Below, piece by piece: positions 13,659 to 24,993 of a stretch of 64,000 nt of DNA. The notes below the pieces were generated by a model that was not told where the DNA came from, did not search any database, and saw only the letters and a program-made list of their open reading frames with translations. Position numbers and translations under genes: made by a program. The stretch comes from Rhipicephalus microplus (lineage: Eukaryota; Arthropoda; Arachnida; Ixodida; Ixodidae): assembly GCF_043290135.1 (NCBI RefSeq), contig NC_134700.1, positions 239,943,088 through 240,007,087 on the forward strand. The letters run 5' to 3'. The stretch's first letter is position 1. The number at the start of each line of letters is the position of its first letter.

Positions 13659-13843
13659 CATACGTACATTCCGATTGATATGTGGGGTTTAACGTCCCAA
13701 AACCGCTATATGATTATGAGAGACGCCGTAGTGGAGGGCTCCGGAAATTTAGACCACCTGGGGTTCTTTAACGTGCACCCAAATCTGAGCACACGGGCCT
13801 ACAACATTTCCGCCTCCATCGGAAAAGCCATACGTACATTCCG
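13659..13843 (-). mobile_element. 5'-truncated Ruka-type SINE with 15-bp target-site duplication
   Basis: Positions 13674-13828 are the 3' part of the SINE on the minus strand. On the plus strand it reads ATTGATATGTGGGGTTTAAC through GGAGGGCTCCGGAAATTT to CGCCTCCATCGGAAA, and stops before the tRNA-like head. It is flanked by the exact repeat CATACGTACATTCCG at 13659-13673 and 13829-13843. Exact duplication of a target site around a copy that lacks its 5' end is the signature of incomplete target-primed reverse transcription. This copy is therefore a truncated insertion rather than one trimmed later. Confidence 0.93.
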
Positions 13844-13854
13844 TATAGTTCATT

Positions 13855-13869
13855 AAATGCGAAGCATTT
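13855..13869. repeat. short palindrome next to microsatellite
   Basis: AAATGC-GAA-GCATTT is a perfect 6-bp inverted repeat with a 3-base loop. It lies between the SINE insertion and the tetranucleotide array and may be the edge of the repeat that carries both the array and the 146-bp units. Confidence 0.6.
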
Positions 13870-13896
13870 CTTAGCGAACCTCGGTGACTTCGAGCG

Positions 13897-14346
<450 letters not shown>

Positions 14347-14427
14347 AAGCCACCTACGATTTTAGCTCTCCTGGTCATTCCGGCAATGATATATATACCA
14401 AAATTGCTATGTCATATTGTGATTGTA

Positions 14428-15370
14428 TGACGAACATGAGTGACTAGTCATAACATGAAAATCAAGACACGTATCTTATGGATGTCATGATTTACAATTC
14501 ATGATCTTGCTGCCCTTGCGGCGATTTTGTCCACATTACAATTTGCAAAACTGATGTAGTAAGACATGAGTACATGGCGAACACAATCGACAGACCCTAA
14601 CATGAAAATCATGACATATGTGTCATCTAAAACATGACTACATGCCACGCTCATGATGCGCTCGCGGCCGTTTCGCTAGCTTCGCATGTACCATATTGGG
14701 TATTACGGGACGTGAATGAATGACGTAGGTATGTGACTGGTGCAAATATGATAATAATGAGATGCGCCTCATGTACCGACATGACTGCGTGCCACACTGA
14801 TGATCCGCTCGCAGCCGTTTCGCTAGCTCCACATATACCAAGTTTGTTATCACGTGGCCTGAATAGACGACGAAGGTAAATGACACGTCCATACATGATA
14901 ATCATGGCATGCTTGTTATGTTAAAAATTACTACATGCTACGCTCATAGCGTGCTCGCGGCCATTTCACTAGTTTTACATCAACCAAATTTGGTATTACG
15001 TGACGTGAATGAATGACGAATGTAAATGACACATCCAAACATGATAATCATCATATGCGTGCCATGTAAAACGTCACTACAAGCTACGCTCATAGTGCGC
15101 TCGCGGTCATTTTGCTAGCTCAAGATATACCACATTTACTTATACGGGACGTAAATAGATGAAGAAGGGGAATAACATGTCCAAACATGATAATCATGGC
15201 ATGCGTGGCAGGTAAAACTTGACTACATGCTTCGCTCATAGCACGCTCGCAATCATTTCTTTAGCTCCACATATACCAAATTTGGTATCAGTTGACGGAA
15301 ATAGATGACAAAGGTAACTGACACGTCCAAGCATGGTAATTATGACATGGAAGTCGTGTACGGCATAATT
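14428..15370. repeat. 146-147 bp tandem repeat (minisatellite)
   Basis: The anchor CTCGCGGCC (variants CTCGCAGCC, CTCGCGGTC, CTCGCAATC) starts at 14661, 14808, 14954, 15100 and 15246, which gives spacings of 147, 146, 146 and 146 bases. Each unit also holds a CTAGCTCCACATATACCA-type stretch, a TGACGTGAAT-type stretch and AACATGATAATCAT. Units are well aligned from about 14600 to 15370. The segment 14428-14600 looks like an older, more diverged unit. Minus-strand frames at 14638-14905 are by-products of the 147-base (49-codon) spacing between the first two units. Confidence 0.93.
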
Positions 15371-15639
15371 GACCTCCGCCTCATAACGATGTGCTGATTT
15401 TAAAGTGACATATTAACCTTCCTCATTCGTCATTCGCATATTGCCGATTTCCACTGTACGTGGGATCTGCCATTTTTGCACTTGCTGATGTGGTGCGCAC
15501 TGGCACGGGAATTCAGAGGATAACTAGCTCGCATATTTTGATGATAGTCTTAGGTTACCGTGTATGCGACACACAAAGCAACAAAGTGCTGTACTTGTGA
15601 CACGGATGAAATTATTTTCAGGTTTTGGAAAAACACTGC

Positions 15640-16300
15640 TGTGTACTCCTCTACAGTTTTATATATCTGGTCACCCAGTCTATAGAGCGCTCGACATTAT
15701 CCGCAGATGGGAAGGTGGGAAAAATGGTGCCTCTTTTAAAACTAAGTGACCCATATTCGCTTCTTAAATACCAACCCATTTCACTCAGCAGTGTCCCGTG
15801 TAAAATCCTTGAAGAATCATATTGACTAGTCTCGTTTCTTTTCTTGAGTCGAACTCTTTTTTTTTTCACTTTATTTCAGCATGGTTTTCGCATGAACTAC
15901 TCTTGCGAAACATGACTAATTTCGTTTATGCATATTATTTCCTCTTTAGAAAAAGGCCGTGACATTGTTTGTATTTTTTTCCTATTCCGCTAAAGCATTT
16001 CACAAGGTGTCTTATTGCATACTACTTCTTATTGCATACTACATCGCTCTTTTACATCTCTGCGTAGTTATATATGATTTCGTTGGGCTGATATTTAGAA
16101 GCCGAGCCCTAAATCTCAACTATTTATCCGTTCCCTGAGATAAGAAGACAAATGATTGCACCAAGACTTCGCAGTGTGGGGGAAAGAACTGGGGTTAAAA
16201 ACAATGCTCTTGTGTCTTATTCTCCGCCACCAAGAGGAGTGTGTAGTGAGGTCTGCAAAAGAACATTTCCTGGATCCTATCTTGTTTATATGTTCACGTT
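15640..16300 (+). pseudogene. CR1-like LINE reverse transcriptase remnant
   Basis: Pieces of an RT palm/fingers region can be read in three shifting frames. They are a VPLLKLSDP segment, then KYQPISLSSVPCKILEE (the YRPISL-S--CKILE block of CR1/Jockey RTs), a serine/histidine-rich stretch, and near 16260-16290 a DPILF that corresponds to the GSVLGP-LF block. The FADD-containing part is not visible. Many stops and frameshifts show that it is long dead. A small direct duplication (15 bases, 16011-16025 and 16028-16042) lies inside it. Assignment is by motif order only. Confidence 0.6.
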
Positions 16301-17591
16301 CTTATCGTGCCGTAGGAATCCAGAACCGACGAGGTCACTTGTTTCATCTCGCTGTAGTTTCCAGGAAAACGTCGCTAGTGATTTCTCATACCATGTTTTG
16401 CTGCTAACGGCTTCGAGCTCTTGGGTCTTTCTTTATTTCTTTGTTTCTTTCTTTCTTTCACCTTTGCTTACGATATGTGCGCCATATTCCATATATGTAA
16501 GCCATATTTATGTTTTACATATGAAAACATATATTGAAAACATATATGTATATAAGTTTGCAATATATGATCATGGTTTAATTTATATAACTCCTATTCA
16601 AACGATGATTAACGACGACTTTCAGTACTGGTTCTATGATATTTATGAACAATTGTTTCCCCAACATGACATGCTCTTTATTGTGAACACTTGTACGCAT
16701 GTTGCGAAGAAAGTTCTTGAAAAATATTCTTGCTTGCAAAAAATTTCTATCGGGTCGGGGAAGTCCAGCCACTGGTAGTGTTGTAATTCGACAAACCTCT
16801 TAAATAGACACTTAATAAAAACAATGACTTGCTTTAGATTAGGAAACTGTGCTCTGAGAACTCTAATGAGACATGTTTCACTTACATATCTCAATTGTTA
16901 GCCGAAAAAATGAAGCTTACGTTTTCTTTATTTTTGGCGCTGAAGTCTCCGCGCATGATGTCAAAAAGTTCAAAGCGTATTTTTTATATTTTCGCAACAT
17001 TGGCTTAAAGGTAATTTCTTAAACTTCGTATGCCAGGTATGTGGCACGCACAGACGCCCATGTACTTATTTTTTGCTGAATAAAAGATACGTAGAACCCA
17101 GTAGACACCTTCGAAGTTTATGACGTCAACGTGTTAGGTACGGGAATATCATAGTAGCGTCTCCACACACATTACTTTTGTGAAAAATGAATGAAAATGA
17201 GAGCAACAAACAAGAAAAAGCTGCTATAGTACATAAATTTATGAACTGTAACATAAGCTAAAAAAACAAACACAAAATTATATTTGAAATCTTCATGACA
17301 CAGATGTCTTGAATACATAAAAAAAAACTGAAGACATCAAGATTTACCACAAGAGCGGCATATAGAAGAGGAATACCAAACGATATAAAAAAATGCGGCT
17401 ACGAAACAGAAGGAAGATTATTTCATGAAAAAAATAAATAAAGTATTCACTGGTAATGATAGAAAATCAAGCATACACAATGCAAAAAGAAAAAAAATAG
17501 TGATGAATAAAATGATATATCTAGCATATCACTGGTTAACGAACTTTGATAATGTCCCACTATAATGTGACAATAACACAGTAGTAATCAA
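16301..17591. other. unassigned AT-rich sequence
   Basis: Very AT-rich, with an AT palindromic patch at 16480-16560 (alternating TATGT/ACATA) and A-rich stretches at 17200-17520. It may include more of the CR1-like element at its left edge, but I see no motif. Confidence 0.45.
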
Positions 17592-17850
17592 TAAGAAATA
17601 GACATGGGTAGGGGACGTAGCTCATAGGCAGGACAACCGCTGGCATTAAGAGTGAACGACTATATTCCCAGGAAAGCAAGCTGGTTAGGGGGAGACAGAA
17701 AGTTAGCTGGGCAGATGAGATTAGGAAGTTTGCGGGCATGATGTGGCAGCATCAAGCACAGGACAGAGTCGGCTAGCGAAACATAGGAGAGTTCTCTGTC
17801 CTGCAGTGAGCGTAGTTGACTGGTGATGATGATCATGATGATGACGATGT
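17592..17850 (+). mobile_element. RTE-like LINE 3' end
   Basis: Translation with frameshifts gives a TW-G-VAH-QDNRW stretch, then a GRG/WADEI-like region, then a short run ending in a GAT/ATG trinucleotide tail at about 17823-17850. The same order is clearer at 58.0-58.6 kb (TWAGHVACRQDNRW, PREGK, RWADEI, GAT-rich tail). These are features of the C-terminus and 3' tail of RTE-type LINEs in arthropods. The RT core is absent, so this is a 5'-truncated dead copy. Confidence 0.65.
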
Positions 17851-17967
17851 CTCCTCAACAGGGTCAACGAGGCGGCTAAGTCTACAGGTTTCCCGGCAGG
17901 AGGAGACCTCCCACCAAGGGTAAATTCAAGAGCACCATCGTTTCCTGAGCTAAACCTTTATTCCTTC

Positions 17968-18206
17968 ACCCCACCGCGGTGGTGTAGTGGCTAAGGTTCT
18001 CGGCTGCTGACCCGCATATTGCGGGATCAAATCCCGGCTGCGACGACTGCATTTGCGATGGAAGCGAAAAGGCTGTAGGCCCGTGTGCTTAGATTTGGGT
18101 GCACGTTAGAGAACCCAAGGTGGTCGAAATTTCCGGAGCCCTCCACTACGGCGTCTCTCATAATCATATGGTGTTTTGGGACGTTAAACTCCACAAATGA
18201 ATTAAT
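17968..18206 (+). mobile_element. Ruka-type tRNA-SINE, full length
   Basis: Head ACCGCGGTGGTGTAGTGGC (A-box region), then GGGATCAAATCCC (B box), an unrelated body with GTAGGCCCGTGTGCTTAG and GGTCGAAATTTCCGGAG, then the 3' end GGACGTTAAACTCCACAAAT. Imperfect flanking repeats CCTTTATTCCTTC (17955-17967) and TCTTTCTTCCTTC (18207-18219) could be the target-site duplication. A SINE carries an internal RNA polymerase III promoter and no protein; it needs a LINE for movement. Confidence 0.92.
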
Positions 18207-18554
18207 CTTTCTTCCTTCTCTTTTTCTTCGCAAAAAAGTGGTAGAAGGCGCAGTGCTTTTTAGTGACGGCATTCTTTTTCAGCTAAACCAGATGGTGGGG
18301 AGAATTATTAGGCCTCACTAAAAGATGAAACAGTGACATTCCGAAGAGCAGTTAACAAAAAATTAACACAGGCAACAGATGTTATGGTGTTTTCTCGTTA
18401 TTCTTTCTTTATTCTGCTTGAATTGTTGGCATTGTTTTGTTCTTAGAGACAGCAGAGTGACCAGATATAAAAAGTACATACAGGAAAGCTCGTCATTAAG
18501 ATGTAGCGCTAAGGACGGCAACGTGGTATATCACAATGTGACACTTGCAGTGCA

Positions 18555-18680
18555 CACGTCTGCGTGCGTGCTTGTGTTCGTGTGCATACATGTGTGTGTG
18601 TTTGTGCGTGCGTGCGCATGTGTGATTGTGCATGCGTGAAAATTTGTGTGGCTTTGTGCGTGCGTGCGTGTGTGTGAAAG
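18555..18680. repeat. (GT)n/(GTGC)n-rich low-complexity tract
   Basis: Degenerate alternating purine-pyrimidine sequence rich in TGTGTG, GTGCGTGC and similar. The Cys/His-rich frames on both strands here (18379-18639 plus, 18509-18719 minus) arise from this composition. Confidence 0.85.
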
Positions 18681-18699
18681 ACTTTTTTTTTGCCCTTGC

Positions 18700-19229
18700 T
18701 CACTATTTTCTTCAGGCACGTCTAGTAATAAGGCAGGGGAAACTGAAATAGAACGTGCATTTCAATTAATGCGCTTGAAAATAACTTTGTGTAGTACAAT
18801 TATAAGAACACGTACGATGTTGTCACGTTCTCATTACATCACATTTCTCAACATAGGGTTGGTGTATCATGATAAATAGGTCATGATGGAGTTGTCAGCG
18901 CTGAAATATTAGTCATTTCGCTTCGTCTCCCAAATTTTCTTGTTCTTTTACATAAAAAAAAACCGAATGTACACATACCACAGTACAGTTGATTTCCGCA
19001 TTTGACAGGTCATTCAACTTTTCAGCACAAAGAAAGAAAAAGAATGCCCAGAAATTCTGCTTCAGTTGTGATGAAGGAAACGAGAAAAAAAAACATTCAG
19101 CATACTGCCTCTAAAATAGAGAGCAGCTGCTTCCTGCTTAAATTGTTTTAAAACACGGGCACGCTCAAAGCGGAATTTCTTATTCTTGTTACCTCTTCAA
19201 GTCTAGTGAGAATTCTGCGATGAAAGTGA
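18700..19229. other. unassigned AT-rich sequence
   Basis: No frame with recognisable content. A-rich tracts at 18952-18962 and 19084-19091. Nothing supportable. Confidence 0.4.
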
Positions 19230-19475
19230 AGAGTGCGTCGTAGAATCGGGAAGAACACGATGGCCGAGGCAGATGCCTTTGTCGCAACGATGGCGACTGG
19301 GGGAGCTTAAATTAAGACCTTCTTCGAAAACTGCACACAATGGGGGGCGGAACTGCACTACAACGAACGACGGCAGCTGCACAAAGGACGATAGGCGTCT
19401 ACAGGCGGGAACTAGAAAGAAGCTTGACGACTTGGCACTTCCTGTGCCAGCACTCTTCTATGCTGATGATTAAAG
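19230..19475 (+). pseudogene. possible LINE RT fragment ending at a YADD-like motif
   Basis: The plus-strand frame at 19273-19473 ends LPVPALFYADD. In LINE reverse transcriptases a hydrophobic LP-LLYADD/FADD segment holds two catalytic aspartates. A stop follows directly and the upstream codons do not look like RT, so at most a fragment remains. A short motif can occur by chance, so confidence is low. Confidence 0.35.
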
Positions 19476-20280
19476 GTAAAAAATAAATTATAAATAAAAT
19501 AGGTAAAGAAGCAGGAAGGCTGAAGGTTTCGACGTACCTGTACGCTCACATTTTCATTGTCGGTCGAAAGCGATTTTCTTTGAGGTGAGATAAATTTTTA
19601 TTTGGTAAATATTTCTCTCTATTTTCGCTGCTGTTTATAATTGACTGCATAGATCTATAAAATACAGTTGTTTTAATCTACGAATCTTTCCAAGTGTACG
19701 GTATTTTCTGAGTTGTGGTCATTGTTTTTCGTAATCCCGAACATGCATTACGTGGTCTCACAACACGAGATTGCGTGATTGGTAACATCTTTACATGTTG
19801 GTAGCAATGGTATTCCTTGCCCGATGTTTCATGTTTCCGTCATGAGCATTTTGTGCCTTGAACTTTAAGGGGAACACTGGCCAGTCAGCTTGGCATCAAA
19901 ATGACTTAAGAAGACCTCTAAACTGGTGGCCCATACAGATAGTGATCCGCTGTTAAGACTACAGCCAAGAATCAGTCAATCAAACAATCGAACAATGAAA
20001 CAGATGGCACGAATACCATACATGACCTAGGCAGATAAGGACGACATGTGAAAAATTGTGTGGTTGGGTGAAAAAATAAAAAAAATTTCTTCAGATCATG
20101 CTTGTTTAAAGAAAATTTCCCCTGTCATCCTTCGAGGCTGCTTCTCTTTTATTTATGACAGGCATGCATGCGACGTGCCCAGTTGCAGCTGAGTGCTCGC
20201 ATGCGGATGCAGTACGACTGATAGGTACAATCTCGGTGTGTTTATTATATCTGCTTTCAAAATATGTCAGTGTTGTGGAT
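19476..20280. other. unassigned AT-rich sequence
   Basis: No frame, structured RNA or repeat family recognised. Confidence 0.4.
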
Positions 20281-20289
20281 GGCCAGCGG

Positions 20290-20470
20290 CCTCTTTATTT
20301 ATATATTCATTCATTTAATTAATAATTATTTATTTATTTATCATAATATTTTTCCTATTGTTCTTGTTTCTTTGTTTTATCATTCTTTGCTTCTTTTCCC
20401 CATTCTCTCCTTTTTTCTTCGTCTTATTCTTTCTTGCTTACTTTCTTTCTTTCTTTCCTTATTTCTTAGC
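20290..20470. repeat. T-rich / TTTC-rich low-complexity tract
   Basis: TTTATTTA and CTTTCTTT repeats. The hydrophobic plus-strand frame 20264-20518 that looks like a membrane protein is produced by the T-rich codons. Confidence 0.8.
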
Positions 20471-20769
20471 AACTGTATGACCAAGAAAAACGAACTTTGT
20501 ACACATCGGGGTGCTTGACAAGACTTCACTTTAGAAAGCCGGCAGCCATTATTTCGATCTTTTTTTTCAGTCACCTTACTATCTATCTATCTAGACCAAG
20601 TGATAATGGTTTATAATGTCAAATTAAGAACTAAAATTAATCTATTCGCTATAGCACGATACTGGCACTTAATTCTCTGGTAGCAATTTGAAAACGGCAG
20701 TAGTAACAAACAAAAAAGCCGTAAATGCTACGACAAAGAGAGAAAGAGACAGCGTAAAATGACGGAAAA

Positions 20770-21830
20770 GCAGGGAGGTTAACCAGAAATTGGGGCAATT
20801 GGTTCCCTACCCTGCCCTAAGAGAAAGAGGAATGGAGAAGAAAAACGGGAAGCGAAAGAAAAGTTTATACACGCAAAAGAAAAAAAACAGAGTGGGAGTG
20901 CTGTAGCCTATTCAATTGGCCACTACCACGCAAAAAGTTCAATAAGGCCTTTACTAATTTTCTGTGCGAACAAAGATCATGTCGGCTTCCGAGCACCGAC
21001 TGCTCTCACAAGGGTCTGTCGTCAGGGTGGGCTAACGCAGCAACTAGCGGCTGTCTTGGCACACTGTAGTGAGGGTAGTCACACAGAACGCACTCTATGG
21101 AACTCATGCTCTAGCGTCACTGTCTTCCATACTGATTCGGAAAGCGAAAACTTTGGTGAAAGCGTCACCAAGCCACAGTCCGCAAAGTAAAATTGTCTCA
21201 AGTCGAGAGAGTCCGGACAGAGGCCGAAGTTCACGAGACGGGTCCGGCCTACGTAGTCGCGTGTGCCGTAGGCACTCTGTGTTCTACGGGTATTTTACAT
21301 CTTCATTAGCAATCATTTGCAATTTCATTGCGGCATCAGTCTTTGAGAATGTAAAAGATTCTACTACACCGTCTTCGAGTGCTGGTGGAGCAGCTGCATC
21401 AGCATGCTTGTTGCCCAATTATATGCCACAGTCACTTGGAAGCCACTGAAGCGTAACTTTATGTCCCTCGTCGAAGAGGTGGTGGAGCAGCTCTCTAATT
21501 TCTAGCAGTAGTTTTTCATGAGGCCCCCAGCGTAAGGCGAATACCAAACACTGTAGTGCTGCCTTGGAGTTTGTGAAGGCGCTCCATTTCTTGACTTGTT
21601 GATGTTGAATGACTTTAACTGCACAACGTATAGGTTCGGCAGCTGTCGATGTCATTCGGTGTGATAACCGAATCCTTGTTGTTGTCGCTGTTGCAGAAAA
21701 AGTAATACATTGTGCTCGATGCTCAAGCATACTTCTAATACAGAACGCTGACATGGGTACATTAGTTAGCGTAAAACACGCTTTCTCCACAACTGACGCC
21801 TTGAGAAACATCTAATGGTACTCCTTATCA
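20770..21830 (-). mobile_element. I/R1-like LINE 3' part: RNase H, C-terminus, 3' end
   Basis: On the minus strand, from 21830 down, an RNase H domain reads MTSTAAEPI, then KKWSAFTNSKAALQCL (the conserved TDS-AAL core with N for D), then HKVTLQWLPSDCGI (WLPSHCGI-like). The frame then breaks at a stop near 21417. Further down, LSGLSRLETILLCGLWLGDA and FRISMEDS match the C-terminal part upstream of the usual Cys/His motif. Near 20900-21000 the VKALLNFL helix typical of the end is still readable. The module AGGTTAACC-(n)-CTACCCTGC (plus strand) follows at 20771-20825. Everything upstream (endonuclease, RT) is missing, so this is a 5'-truncated, dead copy. The Asp-to-Asn change and the stops confirm loss of function. 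Confidence 0.78.
21419..21811 (-). pseudogene. LINE RNase H domain remnant
   Basis: 130-codon open frame inside the element above. RNase H of I-superfamily LINEs degrades the RNA strand of the RNA:DNA hybrid during target-primed reverse transcription. Visible blocks are the AAE-like STAAEPI (acidic residue retained), the SAFTNSKAAL strand where the usual catalytic Asp of TDS is Asn, and VTLQWLPSDCG near the end, where the usual His is Asp. The changes at two conserved sites argue against activity. Confidence 0.72.
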
Positions 21831-22165
21831 TTTGCAACTGTCATATATGTCTGGGTTGTCTTCGTTTAGGCGCATGAGTCAGTACTTTGAACGTCATTTA
21901 TTTCTGTGTTCGTCTAGGCTCGGCCTCACTTCAACAAAAGGAGCAGCGAAACCGACATTTTCCTACGTCTGGCAAGACACCAGAAAAAGCAATATGTTCC
22001 CGCGGTTGAAAATAAACTTTCATTTATTACTCCTTCTGTGTCCGTGCGAACGTTCCCCCGTAAAGATTCATGAACCGACCGTGTTGCCTAATGTCAAACG
22101 CTGAGATGTAAGGGGACTGGATTTATTATTCAAAGAAAGGCACGACACAACTTGGAAGTTGTCAG

Positions 22166-22261
22166 CTTGGGCTAGTTGGTATGGCATGACGATAGTTATA
22201 GCGCGAGAACAAAACGACGACACAGAGACAAGAAGGACACGACACAATCTGCCTTTAGGAC
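22166..22261 (+). repeat. dispersed repeat X, copy 1
   Basis: A stretch from AGCTTGGGCTAGTTGG through CATAGTTATAGCGCG-like sequence and GAACAAAACGACGACAC to AGACAAGAAGGACACGA. It is repeated in inverse orientation at 31059-31131. Family not identified. A Penelope-like or other retroelement terminus is possible, because such ends often occur as inverted pairs. Confidence 0.8.
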
Positions 22262-24598
22262 TCGCAGGAGAAAGAACGAATAGGGTCTCGCAATCTGTCG
22301 ACAATACTAGCGAAGTTAACCATCACGCAGTCCGAACAATTACTACTTTAAAGTGTCTAAAAACGAAAAAAAAATGTTATTCCTTCGTTCGGAAAACTGA
22401 GTGAGAGAGAAGAAAAGTGTCAGTAGCACTTTAGTGTATGCTCTCTTTTGCACTGAGCAATAATCGAGTTTCTGTCTCGTGAGGACGACACAACTTTCTA
22501 TCGGATCCGCTACTGTGCAACATTCATCTGCCACTCCTTCCGCTCTGCCCATGCTCCCGCTATTCTTTTCTCTGAGTGAGAATAAAAATCCAAAAAGAAG
22601 AATCAAAATAACAAACATTCCAAGCAGAGTCTGTTTTGTGGTGGTTATTGGCACGGGCAAAGACACTGTGTCTTAACAAAAAGACAATGGTGATGGTCGC
22701 TCAACCACTTTCAGAATTAGAAATCATTACTGCATTCCTTGGTGCGCCCCTCTGTTAAGCAGTAACATCAATTTAGGTTTGCTTCAAGTGGAGTTATACG
22801 TTGAAAGTTAGCGGAAGAGCCGAATGAAGAATGTGTGAGACACGCGCGAACAATGTCAATTAGGTTCGCATACTGCGGCGATTTACGCTGAAGGAAAGCC
22901 AATTTTCTGTTAACCCTTCGCTGGGCAGTGGGGCTACCCATACAGTTTTTAGCCATACAGTTTCCTGAAATAGTTGTGCAATGGAAAATTAGGAACCATT
23001 CAAAGTGATATTTCTGAAAGCGTGGCCAGTCTTACACTGTCTGCAGCTGAATGTAGTATCCCATTTTTTTTTCATTCTGCTTCATACAGGAAATTATCTT
23101 CCCACGGAAGTAATGGAGCTTCCTACGTGACGAAAATTGAACAATTGCAGGCATGTCCAGTACCTACATCTATTGGTCGAGTCATGTTAGCGAGTGGATG
23201 TAACACGGTCGTTAAGTTGACTTTTTTGGGGTCTTGTTAGTTGAGTGTTCGTAGTTGTAGGCTCCGTTGTTTGTTGTTTGCAAGACAGTGGCACGTCCAC
23301 ATAAAAAAAAAACGTACGTTTTTTTATTCTATAGTAACTCTTCTTTAGTAGGTATAGTGTGACACATATGACACACTTTTTTCTCCATAAACAATAGAGA
23401 GCTCTTATTTCTTACTTATTACAAAAAGCTGATACAAACGAAAACGTCGCTTCATGGATGATGTGTGTTTTTCATAGCATTATGTGCCTTAAGCAAATAA
23501 TCGCAGCCTAGCATTTTATAAAAATTGCTAGACGCAACTCACAGCGAAGGTGAAAAAGAATCAGGACAAAGTCTTTGCGTTGCGGCTAAAGAGTTTTAAT
23601 CATCCGAGAACCAAGTAGTGGTTTAAAAACGTGTTTCTATGAGCACTATGGTGTGTAGGCTTTTTGCCAGCTATTCTGAAGTGGTTATTCTTGTTACCTT
23701 TCTTCTCTATTCTGTTTGCTTTTTTAGTATTCGCTATTCCTTGCCAGAAAAAAAAACAGTTGGTTGTGCTTGCCGTAAAGCAGCTATTGATATGATCACA
23801 GTAAAGGCTCATTATACTGGGATTAATGGGATCAAAAAAAGGAAGTTCGCATTAGGTAGATTATGGGTTATCAAAGGCACCAATAAAACAATAAACAAAT
23901 GCATATTACACCCATAGGCTTTTGCTCCTTAATGATTATGCAAATACCAGGCTTTCTTGTTTTTTAGTAGTGCAAAAGCGACATTATTTGCCACTCATGA
24001 GTTTCTTCACAGTGTGACCGCGGCTCTATTACCTAACCCAAAACGTTCTAAGCCAAAGTATTGTTACCATCTTTACCATACCATTCGAATTGATCATGAT
24101 TGGGATGCAGACGATTAGATCGATTTACGAACGACGCTTCAGCTGCTTTGCGTCACACTTACGGCTGCTTTCACATCACACCATTCGAGAATAATCCGAC
24201 TGAATCGAGTTGCACCCAAGTAGATTTGAATTAACGAGAGTTTGCCTGAAACCAAATAACGCGTCCAAAAATGATTTTTTTTCAATTATTGGGTATTGAA
24301 TTAACGAGCTCTTACTGTAAGTGATGGAACTTGCTTAGTCGTGACTACAGTGTTATTGATTGCCATTGATGAAATTCCAACTTGGAGAAAAAGACATTAT
24401 ATTTCATACCAATGTCGTGGCACTCGATCGCTAAAGACTAAGAAAGCTTGTAAACACTTCGGCCTTTGGAACTGCTTCTTCCTTTATTTCTTGAGCCACT
24501 GGAGCTAGAACACACGCTCCACAAATCAATAAAACTGCGACTGCCTACCTAGAAGCAGTCCTTTGGGCAAGTGCATGCGAGGTTTCAAACTGGGCATG
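22262..24598. other. unassigned, no gene recognised
   Basis: Frames of 60-107 codons without motifs. 22343-22666 (minus) and 22479-22676 (plus) are antisense. No repeat family seen. Largely AT-rich. Confidence 0.4.
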
Positions 24599-24645
24599 TG
24601 CCTGATTAACCTCCCTGCCTTTTCTCTTGTTGTTCTTCTCCATTG
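24594..24645 (+). repeat. LINE 3'-end module fragment, plus orientation
   Basis: CTGATTAACCTCCCTGCCTT followed by a CT-rich run is the complement of the AGGTTAACC module seen at 20.77 kb. Only the terminal part is present. Confidence 0.5.
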
Positions 24646-24780
24646 ATCCCCTAAGAGCACACACACGCATGCGGCTATTAATTCGGAGTATGAATAGAAT
24701 GAATTTTAAAATGCGGAAAAAAGTGAGAAAAAGGATATATAGAGGAGCATTAATTTCAAGCAGAAATATTTTGCTTCGGT

Positions 24781-24993
24781 AGCCCCTCCACAGTAGCACA
24801 GTGGCTAAGGTACTGTTGCTGACTCGCAGGTTGCGGGATCAAATCCCGCCTGTGGCAGCTGCATTTTAGGAGGCGAAAATGCTATAGGCCTGCGTGCTCG
24901 GATTTCGGTGCATGTTAAAGAACCCCAGGTGGTCGAAATTTCCGAAGCCTTCCACTACGGCGTCTCTTATAATCATATGGTCGCTTTGGGACA
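24781..24993 (+). mobile_element. Ruka-type tRNA-SINE, diverged
   Basis: Head AGCCCCTCCACAGTAGC then GTGGCTAAGGTACTG (A-box region), GGGATCAAATCCCG (B box), body AATGCTATAGGCCTGCGTG and GGTCGAAATTTCCGAAG, ending after CATATGGTCGCTTTGGGAC. It has more substitutions than the 34.2 and 59.7 kb copies and its 3' tail is replaced by a TTTC-rich stretch. No clear flanking duplication. Confidence 0.88.

Noticed and set aside
14638..14905. Two overlapping 84-codon minus frames with internal repeats
   Set aside because: They arise from the 147-base (49-codon) spacing of the first two tandem units; later units break the frame.
18379..18719. Cys/His-rich frames on both strands, superficially zinc-finger-like
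   Set aside because: GT/GTGC low-complexity sequence; no spaced CX2C...H pattern consistent with a finger.
20264..20518. Hydrophobic 84-codon frame like a small membrane protein
   Set aside because: T-rich simple sequence; hydrophobicity follows from TTT/CTT codons.
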